From NCBI RefSeq assembly GCF_003852895.1, contig NZ_QUSW01000004.1, positions 124,001-188,000 of the forward strand: a DNA stretch of 64,000 nucleotides, given 5' to 3'. A program made the position numbers and the translations under genes. Every line of letters begins with the position of its first letter. Within the stretch, counting starts at the first letter, position 1. Shown here piece after piece: positions 36,935-47,147 of this stretch. This DNA is from Rhizobacter terrae (lineage in GTDB: Bacteria > Pseudomonadota > Gammaproteobacteria > Burkholderiales > Burkholderiaceae_C). The notes below the pieces were generated by a model. That model did no database searches and had not been told where the DNA came from. It saw nothing but the letters and a program-made list of their open reading frames with translations.

Positions 36935-37714
36935 TTAGGGGTGGTGCGGCAAGCGCTGCCGCGAGGATTCGTACATGCAGATGGCCGCGGCCATCGACAC
37001 GTTGAGCGACTCCTCGCCGCCGGGCTGGGGGATGCGCAGCGTCATCGCGCACTGGCGCATCAACGCATCGGACACGCCCTGCCCTTCGTGGCCCATCACC
37101 CAGGCGCAGGGCCAGGGCAAGCGGGTGTCGTGGATGGCGCCCTTTGCATGCGAACTGGCGGCCAGCAGCGGCACGCGCAGGCCCTGCAGAGAATCGACGC
37201 CCTCCACCAGGCGCAGGCCGAAGTGCGCGCCCATGCCGGCGCGCAGCACCTTGGGCGACCACAGCGCCGCCGTGCCCTTGATCGCCACCACCTGGGCAAA
37301 GCCGAAGGCCGATGCACTGCGCAGGATGGTGCCGACGTTGCCGGCGTCCTGCAGGCGGTCGAGGACGATGGTGGGCGCGTCGGGCTCCAGGGCTGCACTC
37401 CCTTGCCACGGCACGACAAAGCCGATGGGCGCCGCAGATTCGAGCGTGCTCAGCCCGTCCATCAGTGCTTGCGGAATGACCGCCACCGCGGCCGCCTGCT
37501 CAGCGAGTGTGCGCAAGGCGGGCTGGTCCCACGCCAGCTCGGTGATGACGGCCTGCGCCGGCTTGCCGCCGCGCTGCAGGAGCGCCGAGCACAGGTGGTC
37601 GCCCTCGATCCACACCTCGCCCAGCTTGCGGTAGGCCCCGGGGTCGCCGGCCAGCTTGCGCAGCCGAACCAGCAAGGGGTTGTCGCGCGAGGTGATGGAC
37701 TTGGCCTGTGTCAT
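36935..37714 (-). CDS. TrmH/SpoU-family RNA 2'-O-methyltransferase
   Basis: A 259-residue SPOUT-class methyltransferase with an N-terminal substrate-binding domain ([18 protein letters not shown] onward). Its catalytic domain has motif 1 [17 protein letters not shown], motif 2 [11 protein letters not shown] and motif 3 [15 protein letters not shown], which form the knotted S-adenosylmethionine site. It should modify a ribose in rRNA or tRNA; which one cannot be read from sequence. The ATG overlaps the rnhB stop as ATGA, placing it last in the long envelope operon. Confidence 0.92.
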   Translation of the reverse strand: MTQAKSITSRDNPLLVRLRKLAGDPGAYRKLGEVWIEGDHLCSALLQRGGKPAQAVITELAWDQPALRTLAEQAAAVAVIPQALMDGLSTLESAAPIGFVVPWQGSAALEPDAPTIVLDRLQDAGNVGTILRSASAFGFAQVVAIKGTAALWSPKVLRAGMGAHFGLRLVEGVDSLQGLRVPLLAASSHAKGAIHDTRLPWPCAWVMGHEGQGVSDALMRQCAMTLRIPQPGGEESLNVSMAAAICMYESSRQRLPHHP

Positions 37715-38346
37715 CCCGCGGCGCGGTCCAGGCCCAGCGCCTCGCGCACCGGCGCGAACGAACGGCGGTGGACGGCGCAGGCGCCATGCTGCTTGAGCGC
37801 CGCCAGGTGCTGCGGCGTCGAATAGCCCTTGTGCGCATCGAAGCCGTACTGCGGATGCAGCTCGTGCAGCTGCAGCAGCATGCGGTCGCGGTGCACCTTG
37901 GCGATGATGGACGCGGCGCTGATGCACTTCACCGTCGCGTCGCCGCCGATGATGGCTTCGGCGTGGATCTTCAGCCTCGGCAGCTGGTTGCCATCCACCA
38001 GCACCTTGGCCGGCTTCAGGCGCAGGCCTTCCACCGCGCGGCGCATCGCCAGCAGCGTGGCCTGCAGGATGTTGATGGTGTCGATCTCCTCGACGCTGGC
38101 CTCGCCGATGGCGCAGCACAGCGCCTTGTCGCGGATCTGGTCGTACAGCCGCTCGCGCTGCAGCGCGGTGAGCTGCTTGGAGTCGTTCAGCCCGCGGATG
38201 CGCTTGGCGTCATCGAGGATGACCGCCGCGGCCACCACCGGCCCGGCCAGCGGACCGCGGCCGGCTTCGTCGACGCCGGCGATCAGGCCTTCCACCGGGA
38301 AGCTCAGGCCCAGTTGCTCAGGCTTGGAGGATCTTCTGGATGGCAT
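37711..38346 (-). CDS. rnhB: Ribonuclease HII
   Basis: Removes RNA from RNA-DNA hybrids, including single misinserted ribonucleotides. The 211-residue protein has [20 protein letters not shown] with the first catalytic D-E pair, [17 protein letters not shown], and further acidic site residues in VLVDGNQLP and AKVHRDRM. Its ATG lies within lpxB (29-base overlap) and its stop overlaps the methyltransferase gene. The lpxA-lpxB-rnhB order is common in proteobacteria. Confidence 0.97.
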   Translation of the reverse strand: MPSRRSSKPEQLGLSFPVEGLIAGVDEAGRGPLAGPVVAAAVILDDAKRIRGLNDSKQLTALQRERLYDQIRDKALCCAIGEASVEEIDTINILQATLLAMRRAVEGLRLKPAKVLVDGNQLPRLKIHAEAIIGGDATVKCISAASIIAKVHRDRMLLQLHELHPQYGFDAHKGYSTPQHLAALKQHGACAVHRRSFAPVREALGLDRAAG

Positions 38347-39454
38347 CAGTGGCAGCTTGTGCAGTGTTGCGGCGCAGTTCGAGGTGCAGCGCCTGGAACC
38401 GGCGCTGGACCGCCTCGCAGCGGGCGGGGTCGTCCAGCCAGGCCAGCGCGGCCTCGGCCAGTTTCGCGGGAGTGGCCTCGGCTTGCAACAGCTCGGGCAC
38501 GGCGAAATCCCTGAGAAGGATGTTCGGAAGTCCCACCCAGGGCTGGTACTTCATGCGCTTCATGAGCTGCCAGCTCAGCCAGTGCATGTTGTAGGCGATG
38601 ACCATGGGGCGCTTGAAGAGCGCGGCCTCGAGCGTGGCGGTGCCGCTGGCGACCAGCGTGACGTCGCAAGCGGCGAGGGCTTCATGGGAGCGGCCGTCGA
38701 GCAGTTCGACCCGGACCCGCCCGGCATGCGGCGCCAGCAGGGGCTCGATCATGGGGCGCAGGCCGGGTGCGACGGGCAGGATGAACCGCAGGCCCGGACG
38801 CCGCCTGTTCATCTCGACCGCGGCGGCCACCAGACTGGCGCCGATGTACTGGATTTCCGAGCGGCGGCTGCCCGGCAGCAACGCGACCACGGTGTCTTGC
38901 GGGGTCAGGCCCAGCACCTGCCGGCTGGCGTCGCGCGGCACCTCCAGCGGAATCGCATCGGCCAGCGGATGACCGACGTAGCTCGCGGCGATGCCGTGGC
39001 GTTCGTAGATCTCCGGCTCGAAGGGAAACAGGCACAGCACGTGGTCGACGGCGCGGTGCATCTTTTCCACCCGCTTGCCGCGCCAGGCCCAGATCGACGG
39101 GCTGACGAAGTGGATGGCCTTGATGCCGGCGGCCTTCAGGCGCGCTTCGAGGTCGAGGTTGAAGTCCGGTGCATCGACGCCGATGAAGGCATCGGGCCTG
39201 TCGCGCAGCAGCCGCTCGGCCAGTTGGTCGCGGATGCCCACGATCTCGCGGTAGTGCCTGAGAACCTCCACATAGCCGCGCACGGCCAGCTTCTCATGCG
39301 GCCACCAGGCCTGGAAACCCTGCCTGGCCATCTTGGGGCCGCCGATGCCTGCGGCCGTCAGGCCGGGCCAGCGCGCTTTCAAGCCGCCCAGCAGCAGGCT
39401 GGCCAGCAAGTCGCCCGAGGCCTCGCCGGCCACCATCGCGAATCGCGGAGCCAT
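38318..39454 (-). CDS. lpxB: Lipid-A-disaccharide synthase
   Basis: Inner-membrane-associated glycosyltransferase that joins UDP-2,3-diacylglucosamine and lipid X. The 378-residue protein begins [18 protein letters not shown], and carries [19 protein letters not shown] and [14 protein letters not shown], all LpxB blocks. It begins two bases after the lpxA stop and overlaps rnhB. Works with LpxA and LpxD encoded just upstream. Confidence 0.97.
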   Translation of the reverse strand: MAPRFAMVAGEASGDLLASLLLGGLKARWPGLTAAGIGGPKMARQGFQAWWPHEKLAVRGYVEVLRHYREIVGIRDQLAERLLRDRPDAFIGVDAPDFNLDLEARLKAAGIKAIHFVSPSIWAWRGKRVEKMHRAVDHVLCLFPFEPEIYERHGIAASYVGHPLADAIPLEVPRDASRQVLGLTPQDTVVALLPGSRRSEIQYIGASLVAAAVEMNRRRPGLRFILPVAPGLRPMIEPLLAPHAGRVRVELLDGRSHEALAACDVTLVASGTATLEAALFKRPMVIAYNMHWLSWQLMKRMKYQPWVGLPNILLRDFAVPELLQAEATPAKLAEAALAWLDDPARCEAVQRRFQALHLELRRNTAQAATDAIQKILQA

Positions 39455-39456
39455 GA

Positions 39457-40245
39457 TCAGCGAACGATGCCGCGGGTGGCCTGGTTGAGGAAACCGCTCA
39501 TCAGCGCGACATCATCTGCCGCCTCCGGCGTCTCCTGCGCCAGCGCCTCGATGGCCTCGCGGGCTGCTTCCAGCGTCAGCCCCTGGCGGTACAGCAGCTT
39601 GTGCATCTGCTTGACCGCTGCGATGCGCTCGGCCGAGAAGCCGCGGCGCTTGAGGCCTTCGAGGTTGAAGCTGCGCGCCGCCGGCGGGCTGCCCTGCACC
39701 ATGGCGAAAGGCGGCACGTCCTGCTGCAGGCTGGTGCCCATGCCGGTCATGGCGTGGGCGCCAATCTTCACGAACTGGTGGACGTTGGTGTACGCCCCGA
39801 GGATGGCCCAGTCGCCCACCACCACGTGGCCGGCGATCTGCGCGTTGTTGGCGAAGATGGTCTTGTTGCCCACGCGGCAGTCGTGCGCGAGGTGGGTGTA
39901 GGCCATCATCCAGTTGTCGTCGCCCAGCGAGGTGACGCCTTCGTCCTGCACCGTGCCGATGTTGAAGGTGCAGAACTCGCGGATGGTGTTGCGGTCGCCG
40001 ATCACCAGGCGCGTGGGTTCGCTGGCGTACTTCTTGTCCTGCGGGTGCCCGCCCAGCGAGGCGAATTGGTAGATGCGGTTGTCGCGGCCGATGGTCGTGT
40101 GGCCCTCGATCACGCAATGCGGCCCCACCGTCGTGCCCTCACCGATGCTCACATGGGCCCGGATGATGCTGTACGGCCCGATGGTCACGCTGTCGCCGAG
40201 CTGCGCGCCCGGCTCGATGATCGCGGTGGGGTGGATGTTCGCCAT
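39457..40245 (-). CDS. lpxA: UDP-N-acetylglucosamine O-acyltransferase
   Basis: First enzyme of lipid A synthesis, transferring a 3-hydroxyacyl chain from acyl carrier protein. The 262-residue trimeric left-handed beta-helix protein shows many hexapeptide repeats ([28 protein letters not shown]) and [18 protein letters not shown], the block holding the catalytic histidine of the family, then a helical C-terminal domain. It lies 15 bases after fabZ. Confidence 0.97.
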   Translation of the reverse strand: MANIHPTAIIEPGAQLGDSVTIGPYSIIRAHVSIGEGTTVGPHCVIEGHTTIGRDNRIYQFASLGGHPQDKKYASEPTRLVIGDRNTIREFCTFNIGTVQDEGVTSLGDDNWMMAYTHLAHDCRVGNKTIFANNAQIAGHVVVGDWAILGAYTNVHQFVKIGAHAMTGMGTSLQQDVPPFAMVQGSPPAARSFNLEGLKRRGFSAERIAAVKQMHKLLYRQGLTLEAAREAIEALAQETPEAADDVALMSGFLNQATRGIVR

Positions 40246-40260
40246 GGTGGGCTCGGCGCG

Positions 40261-40701
40261 TCAGGCGATGGTGCGCATGGTGCACATCAGCTCGGCCTCG
40301 ACGGCCAGCTCGTCGCCCACCAGCGCCTTGGCCGAGAACTTGAAGATGCCGGCCTTGGCGCGGTCCAGCGTCACGTCCAGGATGAGCTGGTCGCCCGGCT
40401 CCACCGGCCGCTTGAAGCGCGCACCGTCGATGCCGGCGAAGTAGTACACCGTCTTGTCGTCGGGCGTCTTGCCCAGGGTCTCGAACGAGAGGATGGCCGC
40501 GGCCTGCGCCAGGGCCTCGAGCATCAGCACGCCGGGCATCACCGGGCGGTGCGGAAAGTGACCTTCGAAGAAGGGCTCGTTGATCGTGACGTTCTTGAGC
40601 GCCTTGATGCGCTTGCCGCTGTCGATCTCCAGCACGCGGTCCACCAGCAGGATGGGATAGCGGTGCGGAAGCTTCTTGAGAATCTGGTGGATGTCCATCA
40701 T
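40261..40701 (-). CDS. fabZ: 3-hydroxyacyl-ACP dehydratase FabZ
   Basis: Hot-dog-fold enzyme of 146 residues that removes water from 3-hydroxyacyl-ACP in fatty acid elongation, competing with LpxA and LpxD for the same substrate. The catalytic histidine is in [16 protein letters not shown] and the glutamate in MLEALAQAA. Two consecutive ATG codons are possible (40701 and 40698); the first overlaps the lpxD stop. Confidence 0.97.
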   Translation of the reverse strand: MMDIHQILKKLPHRYPILLVDRVLEIDSGKRIKALKNVTINEPFFEGHFPHRPVMPGVLMLEALAQAAAILSFETLGKTPDDKTVYYFAGIDGARFKRPVEPGDQLILDVTLDRAKAGIFKFSAKALVGDELAVEAELMCTMRTIA

Positions 40702-41729
40702 GGTGTCTTCTTTTCGAGGGCTCGGAGCCGCTCGCGCAAGGTGTGCAGCTGGCGCAAGGTGGCGGCATTCTTTTCCCAGGACGCATTGTCGTCGATGGGA
40801 AACACGCCGCTGTATTGCCCGGGCTTGCCGATGGACCGCATGACCACGGACGCCGCGGAGATGTGCACGTTGTCGGCCAGCGTGAGGTGGCCCAGCACGA
40901 TCGCGCCGCCGCCCACGGTGCAGTTGGCGCCGATGGTGGCACTGCCGGCCACGCCCGCGCAGCCGGCCATCGCGGTGTTGGCGCCGACGTGCACGTTGTG
41001 GCCGATCTGGATGAGGTTGTCCAGCTTCACGCCGTTCTCGATCACGGTGTCGTCCAGCGCGCCGCGGTCGATGCAGGTGTTGGCGCCGATCTCGACGTCG
41101 TCGCCGATGCGCACGTTGCCCAGTTGTTCGATCTTTTCCCAGCGACCTTGAACAGGCGCGAAGCCGAAGCCGTCGGCGCCGATCACGACCCCGGAATGCA
41201 CGATGCCCCGGCCGCCGATGCTGCAGCCGAAGCCGAGGGTGACGTGGGCAGAGAGCCGTGTGCCCTCGCCCACCGAGGCTGCGCGGCCGATCACGCAGTG
41301 CGGGCCGATGACGGCGTTGTCGCCGATGACTGCGTCAGCCTCGACGACCGCCAGCGGGCCGATGTGCACACCAGCCCCGATCCGGGCCGACGCATCGACC
41401 ACTGCGCTCGGATGCACGCCCGCAGCCGCCGCCGGCCGCAGCCGTTGCGCCCACAGCCGCGTCAGCCGCGCGAAGCCCAGGTAGGGATCGTCCAGCACGA
41501 TGGCCGCGCCGCGCGCCGCCGCCGCATCACGCATGGCGGGAGACACGAGCACGCACGCCGCCTGCGACGCGGCAAGCTGCGACTGGTACTTGGGGTTGGA
41601 GAGGAAGGAGATGGTGGAGGGCGTGGCGCCCTCCAGCGGGCCGATGCGGGTGACGCGGACGGCGGAATCGCCGATCAGCTCGCCGCCGAGGTGGGCGGCG
41701 ATGTCACCCAGCGTGAACTCAATGGCCAA
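40698..41729 (-). CDS. lpxD: UDP-3-O-acylglucosamine N-acyltransferase
   Basis: Third lipid A enzyme, adding the N-linked hydroxyacyl chain. The 343-residue protein has the N-terminal uridine-binding domain ([16 protein letters not shown]), a long hexapeptide-repeat helix and the catalytic histidine region [20 protein letters not shown]. It starts at a TTG directly after the skp stop; no ATG fits before the conserved N-terminus, so the weak start is likely real and may keep LpxD levels low. The skp-lpxD-fabZ-lpxA-lpxB order is the usual one. Confidence 0.95.
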   Translation of the reverse strand: MAIEFTLGDIAAHLGGELIGDSAVRVTRIGPLEGATPSTISFLSNPKYQSQLAASQAACVLVSPAMRDAAAARGAAIVLDDPYLGFARLTRLWAQRLRPAAAAGVHPSAVVDASARIGAGVHIGPLAVVEADAVIGDNAVIGPHCVIGRAASVGEGTRLSAHVTLGFGCSIGGRGIVHSGVVIGADGFGFAPVQGRWEKIEQLGNVRIGDDVEIGANTCIDRGALDDTVIENGVKLDNLIQIGHNVHVGANTAMAGCAGVAGSATIGANCTVGGGAIVLGHLTLADNVHISAASVVMRSIGKPGQYSGVFPIDDNASWEKNAATLRQLHTLRERLRALEKKTP

Positions 41730-42245
41730 TCACTTGCCGCCTTGCGCGTTGAGGGCCTTGATGACCTTGTCGGTGATGTCGGCGCGCGGGCCGGCGAACA
41801 CCGCTTCCTGCAGGATCAGGTCGTACTTCTCGGTCTCGAAGATCTGCTTGATGACGCGGTTGGCGCGTTCCACCACCTGGCCCAGCTCTTCGTTCTTGCG
41901 CTGGTTGATGTCTTCCTGGAACTCGCGCTTCTTGCGCTGGATCTCGCGGTCCTGGTCGACCAGCTCGCGCTGGCGGCGGTTGCGCTCGGACTCGGACAGC
42001 GTGGGCACGTCCTTCTCGAGCTTGTCGGCCGCGGCCTTGAGGCGGGCGTCCATGTCGCCCAGTTCCTTCTCGCGCTTGCGCACTTCGGTTTCCAGCTTGG
42101 CCTGGGCGGCCTTGGCGGGGGCAGCCTCGCGCAGCACGCGGTCGCTGTTCACGTAGCCGATCTTCAGTTCCTGGGCGCCTGCCGCGGGAGCCACGGCCGC
42201 TGCAACGGCCATCACGGCCGTCATGAGTACATAGGAGAGTTTCAT
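41730..42245 (-). CDS. skp: Periplasmic chaperone Skp/OmpH
   Basis: Skp holds unfolded outer-membrane proteins in the periplasm for delivery to the Bam complex. The 171-residue precursor has a signal peptide (MKLSYVLMTAVMAVAAAVAP, cut after AGA), then KIGYVNSDRVLREAAPAK and a long, highly charged coiled coil (about 50-125) forming the tentacles. Its ATG shares one base with the bamA stop, matching its partnership with BamA. Confidence 0.96.
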   Translation of the reverse strand: MKLSYVLMTAVMAVAAAVAPAAGAQELKIGYVNSDRVLREAAPAKAAQAKLETEVRKREKELGDMDARLKAAADKLEKDVPTLSESERNRRQRELVDQDREIQRKKREFQEDINQRKNEELGQVVERANRVIKQIFETEKYDLILQEAVFAGPRADITDKVIKALNAQGGK

Positions 42246-44548
42246 CAGAACGCGGTCCCGATCTGGAATTGAAGAGGCTGGATTCTATCGCCCGGCTGTT
42301 TGCGGATCGGACGACCGTAACTGAGCTGCAGCGGGCCCACCGGCGAGATCCAGCTCAGGCCCAGGCCGGCGGAAGCACGCAGGCTGCCGGCGGTGATCTT
42401 CTCGTGCTCGCCCCACACGTTGCCGGCGTCCAGGTAGGCGAACCAACGCAGCGTGCGGTCGTTGCCAGTGCCCGGAACAGGCAGATACAGCTGTGTCTGG
42501 GCGTTGATGCGGCGGTTGCCGCCGATGTAGGCGCCGATCACGTCCACCGGGCCCAGCGAACCCTGGTCGAAGGCCCGCACCGTGCCCAGGCCTCCACCGT
42601 AGAAGTTCTTGAAGATCGGATAGGGCTTGCCGTTCAGGCCCTTGCCCCAGCCGGCCTCGGCGTTGAAGCCGATGGTGAAGCGGCGGCCCAGCGGGATGTA
42701 CTGCTGGTACTGGGCGTTGGCACGCCAGTAGCGGGCATCGCCCAGCAGGCCGGCTTCCAGGTTCAGGCGCTGGTAGGTGCCGTCGGTGGGCACCAGTGCG
42801 CTGTCGCGGCCATCGCGCGTCCAGCCGATGGTCAGCGGCACGGTGCTGCTGACCTTGCCAAAGATCTCGCGGTAGTTGAAGTAGTTCTGCGGCAGCGCCA
42901 CGTCGCCCTTGATCTCGGTGCGCTCGTAGCCGATGCCGAAGAACACGGTGTCGAGTTCGCTGAAAGGCACGCCGAAACGGATGGACGCGCCCGGCGTCAC
43001 CAGTTCGTACTCCTCGCCCTGGCTGTTCAGTGGCTTCACGGTTCGGTAGTACAGGTCCAGCGAGCGGGAGATGCCGTCGATGGTGAAGTACGGGTCGATG
43101 GTGCTGAGCACCAGCGTGCGCTGCGACTTGCTGGTGTTCAGCTCCAGCCCCAGGTAGTTGCCCGAGCCGAACACGTTCTCCTGCTTGATCTGCGCACTGA
43201 GCGACAGCTTGTCGGCCGAGGAGAAACCAGCGCCCAGCAGCAGGTTGCCGGTGGGCTTTTCCTTGATGGTGAGGGTCAGGTCGACCTGGTCCTGCGTGCC
43301 GGGCACTTCGGCGGTGTCGACGTTGACCTCGCTGAAGTAGCCCAGGCGGTCCACGCGGTCGCGCGAGAGCTTGATCTTGCGTCCGTCATACCAGGAGGAC
43401 TCGAACTGGCGGAATTCGCGCCGCACCACTTCATCTCGCGTGCGGCTGTTGCCGGCCACGTTGATGCGGCGCACATACACCCGGCGCTGCGGCTCGGCGA
43501 AGAGCGTGAGCACCACCTGCCCGGTGGCGCGGTCGATGTCGGTGCGCGGGTCGATGCGGGCGAAGGCATAGCCGAAGGTGCCGAAGCGCTCGACGAAAGC
43601 CTTGGTGGTGTCGGCCACGGCCTCGGCACGGTAGGGCTGGCCGGGCTTGACCGTCACCAGCGTCTTGAAGTCCTCTTCCTTGCCCAGGTAGTCGCCGTCG
43701 AGCTTGACCGCGGTGACGGTGTAGGGCTGGCCTTCCTTGATGTTGATGGTGATCGTGATGTCTTGCTTGTCAGGCGAGATCGCCACCTGCGTGGACTCGA
43801 CGTTGAATTCGAGGTAGCCGCGGTTCAGGTAGTAGGCGCGCAGGGTTTCCAGGTCGGCGTTGAGCTTGGCGCGCGAGTAGCGGTCGGCCTTGGTGTACCA
43901 GTTCAGCCAGCCGCCGTCGTTCAGGTCGAACAGGCCCTTGAGCGTGCCCTCGGAGAAGGCCTGGTTGCCGACGATGCGGATCTCGCTGATGCGCGCGGCC
44001 GTGCCTTCGGTGACGGTGAAGGTCACGTTCACGCGGTTGCGTTCCTGAGGCGTGACGGTGGTCACCACCTCGGCGCCGTACAGGCTGCGTGTGAGGTACT
44101 GGCGCTTGAGTTCCTGCTCGGCGCGGTCGGCCAGCGCCTTGTCGAAGGGCAGGCCCTCGCCGATGCCGAAGTCCTTCAGCGACTTGGTCAGCGTGTCCTT
44201 GTCGAATTCCTTCAGGCCGCGGAAGTCGATGTTGGCGATGACGGGCCGCTCTTCGACGATGACGACGACCACGCCCTCCTCGACCTCGATGCGCACGTCC
44301 TTGAACAGGCCCGTGGCGAACAGCGCGCGCAGTGCGGCGCTGCCTTTCTCATCGGTGTAGGTGTCGCCCACGCGGAAAGGCAGCGAGGCGAAGACCGTGC
44401 CGGCATCCGAGCGTTGCAGGCCTTCGACGCGGATGTCTTTGAGCTGGAAGGGTTCCACCGCCCATGCGGAGCCGGCCTGCAAAGCGGCAGCCAGCGCGAC
44501 GCACAAAACGGTAGGACGAAACGAACTCAGGCGAGATGAAGGTCGCAT
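42245..44548 (-). CDS. bamA: Outer membrane assembly factor BamA
   Basis: Essential Omp85-family protein that folds beta-barrel proteins into the outer membrane. The 767-residue precursor has a signal peptide ending AGSAWA, five POTRA domains (about 31-430, starting FQLKDIRVEGLQRSDAG) and a 16-strand barrel ending in phenylalanine (QFQIGTAF). The loop 6 motif, normally VRGF, reads V657-R-A-F660: the essential arginine is kept but glycine is alanine. I start at the ATG at 44548, which gives a good signal peptide, though no ribosome binding site is evident; the frame extends to 44659 inside rseP. Confidence 0.97.
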   Translation of the reverse strand: MRPSSRLSSFRPTVLCVALAAALQAGSAWAVEPFQLKDIRVEGLQRSDAGTVFASLPFRVGDTYTDEKGSAALRALFATGLFKDVRIEVEEGVVVVIVEERPVIANIDFRGLKEFDKDTLTKSLKDFGIGEGLPFDKALADRAEQELKRQYLTRSLYGAEVVTTVTPQERNRVNVTFTVTEGTAARISEIRIVGNQAFSEGTLKGLFDLNDGGWLNWYTKADRYSRAKLNADLETLRAYYLNRGYLEFNVESTQVAISPDKQDITITINIKEGQPYTVTAVKLDGDYLGKEEDFKTLVTVKPGQPYRAEAVADTTKAFVERFGTFGYAFARIDPRTDIDRATGQVVLTLFAEPQRRVYVRRINVAGNSRTRDEVVRREFRQFESSWYDGRKIKLSRDRVDRLGYFSEVNVDTAEVPGTQDQVDLTLTIKEKPTGNLLLGAGFSSADKLSLSAQIKQENVFGSGNYLGLELNTSKSQRTLVLSTIDPYFTIDGISRSLDLYYRTVKPLNSQGEEYELVTPGASIRFGVPFSELDTVFFGIGYERTEIKGDVALPQNYFNYREIFGKVSSTVPLTIGWTRDGRDSALVPTDGTYQRLNLEAGLLGDARYWRANAQYQQYIPLGRRFTIGFNAEAGWGKGLNGKPYPIFKNFYGGGLGTVRAFDQGSLGPVDVIGAYIGGNRRINAQTQLYLPVPGTGNDRTLRWFAYLDAGNVWGEHEKITAGSLRASAGLGLSWISPVGPLQLSYGRPIRKQPGDRIQPLQFQIGTAF

Positions 44549-44559
44549 GCGGGGGACTG

Positions 44560-45945
44560 TCAGTGCTGGCCCAGCTGGCGGGCCACGTCGTTGTAGAGAG
44601 CGAGTGACATCATCAAGAGCACGAGGACGAGGCCGGCTCTTTGCAACCGTTCGAACCACTGCTCGGACAACGGACGCCCTGTCACTGCTTCAAAAAGATA
44701 ATACATCAGGTGCCCACCGTCCAAGAACGGCAGCGGCAGGAGGTTCAACGCGCCGATGCTCGTGCTGATGACAGCGAGGAACCCGATGAAGAAGGCCAGC
44801 CCCATCTGGGCGGTCTGGCCGGCGTACTCTGCGATCGTGATGGGGCCGCTCAGGTTCTTGAGCGAGGCCTGGCCGATCAGCATCTTGCCCAGGATCCTGA
44901 AGGTCATGCCCGAGCTTTCCCAGGTGCGGGTGACGCCCTGGGCCATCCCTTCGAAGAATCCGTACCGCACGAGCACGGTGGGAGGACGGGCGCCGATGCG
45001 CATGTCGACATAACCCACGCGGCTCGCGCCTTCCTGCCGGGAAGCCGGCTGCACGCTCAATTCACGAACTTGCCCAGCCCGCTCGACGCGCCACGTCATC
45101 AGCGGGGGCTCTCCGGAGGCCGCGCTTGCACGGATGATGTCGATGAGCCCTGCCGCGTCGGCAATGGGCTTGCCGTCGACGCTGAGGACCCGGTCGCCCG
45201 CAAGGATGCCTGCCTTGGCCGCGGGCCCCCCCGGCATCGGTGTGGAGACCACGGGCTCGCTGAACGCCAGCCCAAGGCCGATGCTGCGGATCGTGGCGGC
45301 GTCCAGCTCGTGGGAGGGCAGGTCCTGGATGGGCAGTACGACCGTGCGTTCGCCATGTCCGCGCGGGCTGGACAGGGACAGGCTCAGCGGTTCGCCGTGG
45401 GAGACCGCCTGAGCGAGTTCCCAGCTCACATCGGCCATCGATCGCACATCACGCCACTCCCCGCCGTCGCGAGACACGCGGCGCACCAACTCGCCGGGCT
45501 GGATGCCGGCACGCTCGGCCAGGCTGCCCGGTGTCGGAGACGCCATCAGCGCCTGCGGCTCGTCCACGCCGATCCAGTTGGCCACCGCCACCAGCACGAC
45601 CGCCAATGCGAAGTTGGCCAGCGGCCCAGCCGCCACGATGGCCGTGCGCTGCAACAGTGACTTGCTCTTGAAGGTCTGGTGCCGCTCGGACGGCTGCACC
45701 CCGCCCTCTCGGTCGTCGATCCAGCGGACGTAGCCGCCCAGCGGGAAAGCGGAGATGACGAACTCGGTGCCGCCCGGCGTGGGCTGGCGGCGCCAGATCA
45801 CGTTGCCGAAGCCGACGGAGAAACGATCGACCTTCACGCCGCAGGCCACCGCCACGCGGTAGTGGCCGTACTCGTGGACCAGGATGACCACCGCGATGGT
45901 CACGAGGAACGCGAGCAGGTTGACGAAGAACGCCGAGGAAATCAT
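44560..45945 (-). CDS. rseP: Site-2 intramembrane metalloprotease RseP
   Basis: Inner-membrane zinc protease that cuts the anti-sigma factor RseA after DegS and clears signal peptide remnants. The 461-residue protein has HEYGH at residues 24-28 in the first membrane segment, two PDZ domains (about 125-310), and the second catalytic motif NLLPLPFLDGGHL near the C-terminus. The ATG overlaps the dxr stop as ATGA. It lies just before bamA, coupling envelope stress control to outer-membrane assembly. Confidence 0.97.
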   Translation of the reverse strand: MISSAFFVNLLAFLVTIAVVILVHEYGHYRVAVACGVKVDRFSVGFGNVIWRRQPTPGGTEFVISAFPLGGYVRWIDDREGGVQPSERHQTFKSKSLLQRTAIVAAGPLANFALAVVLVAVANWIGVDEPQALMASPTPGSLAERAGIQPGELVRRVSRDGGEWRDVRSMADVSWELAQAVSHGEPLSLSLSSPRGHGERTVVLPIQDLPSHELDAATIRSIGLGLAFSEPVVSTPMPGGPAAKAGILAGDRVLSVDGKPIADAAGLIDIIRASAASGEPPLMTWRVERAGQVRELSVQPASRQEGASRVGYVDMRIGARPPTVLVRYGFFEGMAQGVTRTWESSGMTFRILGKMLIGQASLKNLSGPITIAEYAGQTAQMGLAFFIGFLAVISTSIGALNLLPLPFLDGGHLMYYLFEAVTGRPLSEQWFERLQRAGLVLVLLMMSLALYNDVARQLGQH

Positions 45946-47126
45946 CTGGCGTAACGCTTGGCGATGTCAGCGGCCTGCGCGCGCGCGCGCTGGTCCAGGG
46001 CGATGAGGCCGTCGATGCTGTGCGCATCGGTCGCGCCGATGGCGAGCGTGGCCAGCGTTTCGGCATTCACGCCGTGGATGCGGTCGAAGCCGATGGCACC
46101 TTCGAGGAAGGCGGCCACCGCGATCTCATTGGCCGCATTGAGCACTGCCGTGCTGCCAGGCGTGCCACGCAGCGTGTCCCAGGCCAGTTGCAGGCCGGGG
46201 TAGCGCGTGAAGTCAGGAGCCTCGAAAGTCAGGTTGCCCATGGACATGAAGTCCAGTTGACTCGCGCCGGACTCGATTCGTTCCGGGAACGCGAGGCCCA
46301 CCGCGATCGGTACGCGCATGTCGGGCGTGCCCAGTTGCGCCAGCACCGAGTTGTCGCGGCAGACCACCATCGAATGGACGATGCTCTGCGGGTGGATCAC
46401 CACCCTCACCTGCTCGGGCTGCAGGTCGAACAGCCAGCGCGCCTCGATGACCTCCAGCGCCTTGTTCATCATCGTCGCCGAGTCGACGGAGATCTTGCGG
46501 CCCATCACCCAGTTCGGATGCGCCACCGCCTCGTCGGGCGTGACCGTGTGCAGCGTGGACGGGTCGCGCGTGCGGAAGGGGCCGCCCGAGGCCGTCAGCA
46601 GGATGTGGTCGATGTGGCTGTGCCAGGCGCTGCGGTCTGCGGGCAGGCACTGGAAGATCGCCGAATGTTCGCTGTCGATGGGCAGCAAGGCGCTGCCGCC
46701 TTCTTGCACCGCCTGCATGAACAGCGCGCCACCGACGACCAGCGCTTCCTTGTTGGCCAGCAGCAGCCGCTTGCCAGCGCGCGCTGCGGCCAGGCAGGGC
46801 CCGAGGCCCGCAGCGCCGACGATGGCGGCCATGACGGCGTCGACCTCCGGATGCGCAGCCAGGTCGCACAAGGCCTGCGGACCGACCAGCACTTCGGTGC
46901 TGCATCGGGCCTCGCGCAGCCGCGCCTGGAGCACGCTGGCCTGGCTCGCATCGGCCACCGCGGCAAATCGAGGCCGCCAGCGCATGCATTGCGCGAACAG
47001 ATCGTCGATGCGGCTGTGGGCCGTGAGCGCGAAGACCTCGTAGCGCTCGGGATGCCGCCCCAACACGTCGAGCGTGCTCACGCCGACGGAGCCGGTGGAG
47101 CCGAGGATGCACACGCGTTGGATCAC
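45942..47126 (-). CDS. dxr: 1-deoxy-D-xylulose 5-phosphate reductoisomerase
   Basis: Second enzyme of the MEP isoprenoid pathway, making 2-C-methylerythritol 4-phosphate with NADPH. The 394-residue protein starts RVCILGSTGSVGVSTLDVL (NADPH site) and has LLANKEALVVGG, LPIDSEHSAIFQCL and ASGGPFR, with the metal-binding acidic residues. Start codon is GTG, preceded by AAGGG. Its products feed UppS upstream in the operon. Confidence 0.97.
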   Translation of the reverse strand: MIQRVCILGSTGSVGVSTLDVLGRHPERYEVFALTAHSRIDDLFAQCMRWRPRFAAVADASQASVLQARLREARCSTEVLVGPQALCDLAAHPEVDAVMAAIVGAAGLGPCLAAARAGKRLLLANKEALVVGGALFMQAVQEGGSALLPIDSEHSAIFQCLPADRSAWHSHIDHILLTASGGPFRTRDPSTLHTVTPDEAVAHPNWVMGRKISVDSATMMNKALEVIEARWLFDLQPEQVRVVIHPQSIVHSMVVCRDNSVLAQLGTPDMRVPIAVGLAFPERIESGASQLDFMSMGNLTFEAPDFTRYPGLQLAWDTLRGTPGSTAVLNAANEIAVAAFLEGAIGFDRIHGVNAETLATLAIGATDAHSIDGLIALDQRARAQAADIAKRYAR

Positions 47127-47147
47127 GAACGGCCCTTGCAGGAGGAA

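Noticed and set aside
37715-38119. Upstream extension of the methyltransferase frame
   Set aside because: This part overlaps rnhB in another frame and has no family similarity; the ATG at 37714 starts the conserved domain.
42269-44539. 756-codon open frame on the plus strand
   Set aside because: Antisense to bamA; no family similarity.
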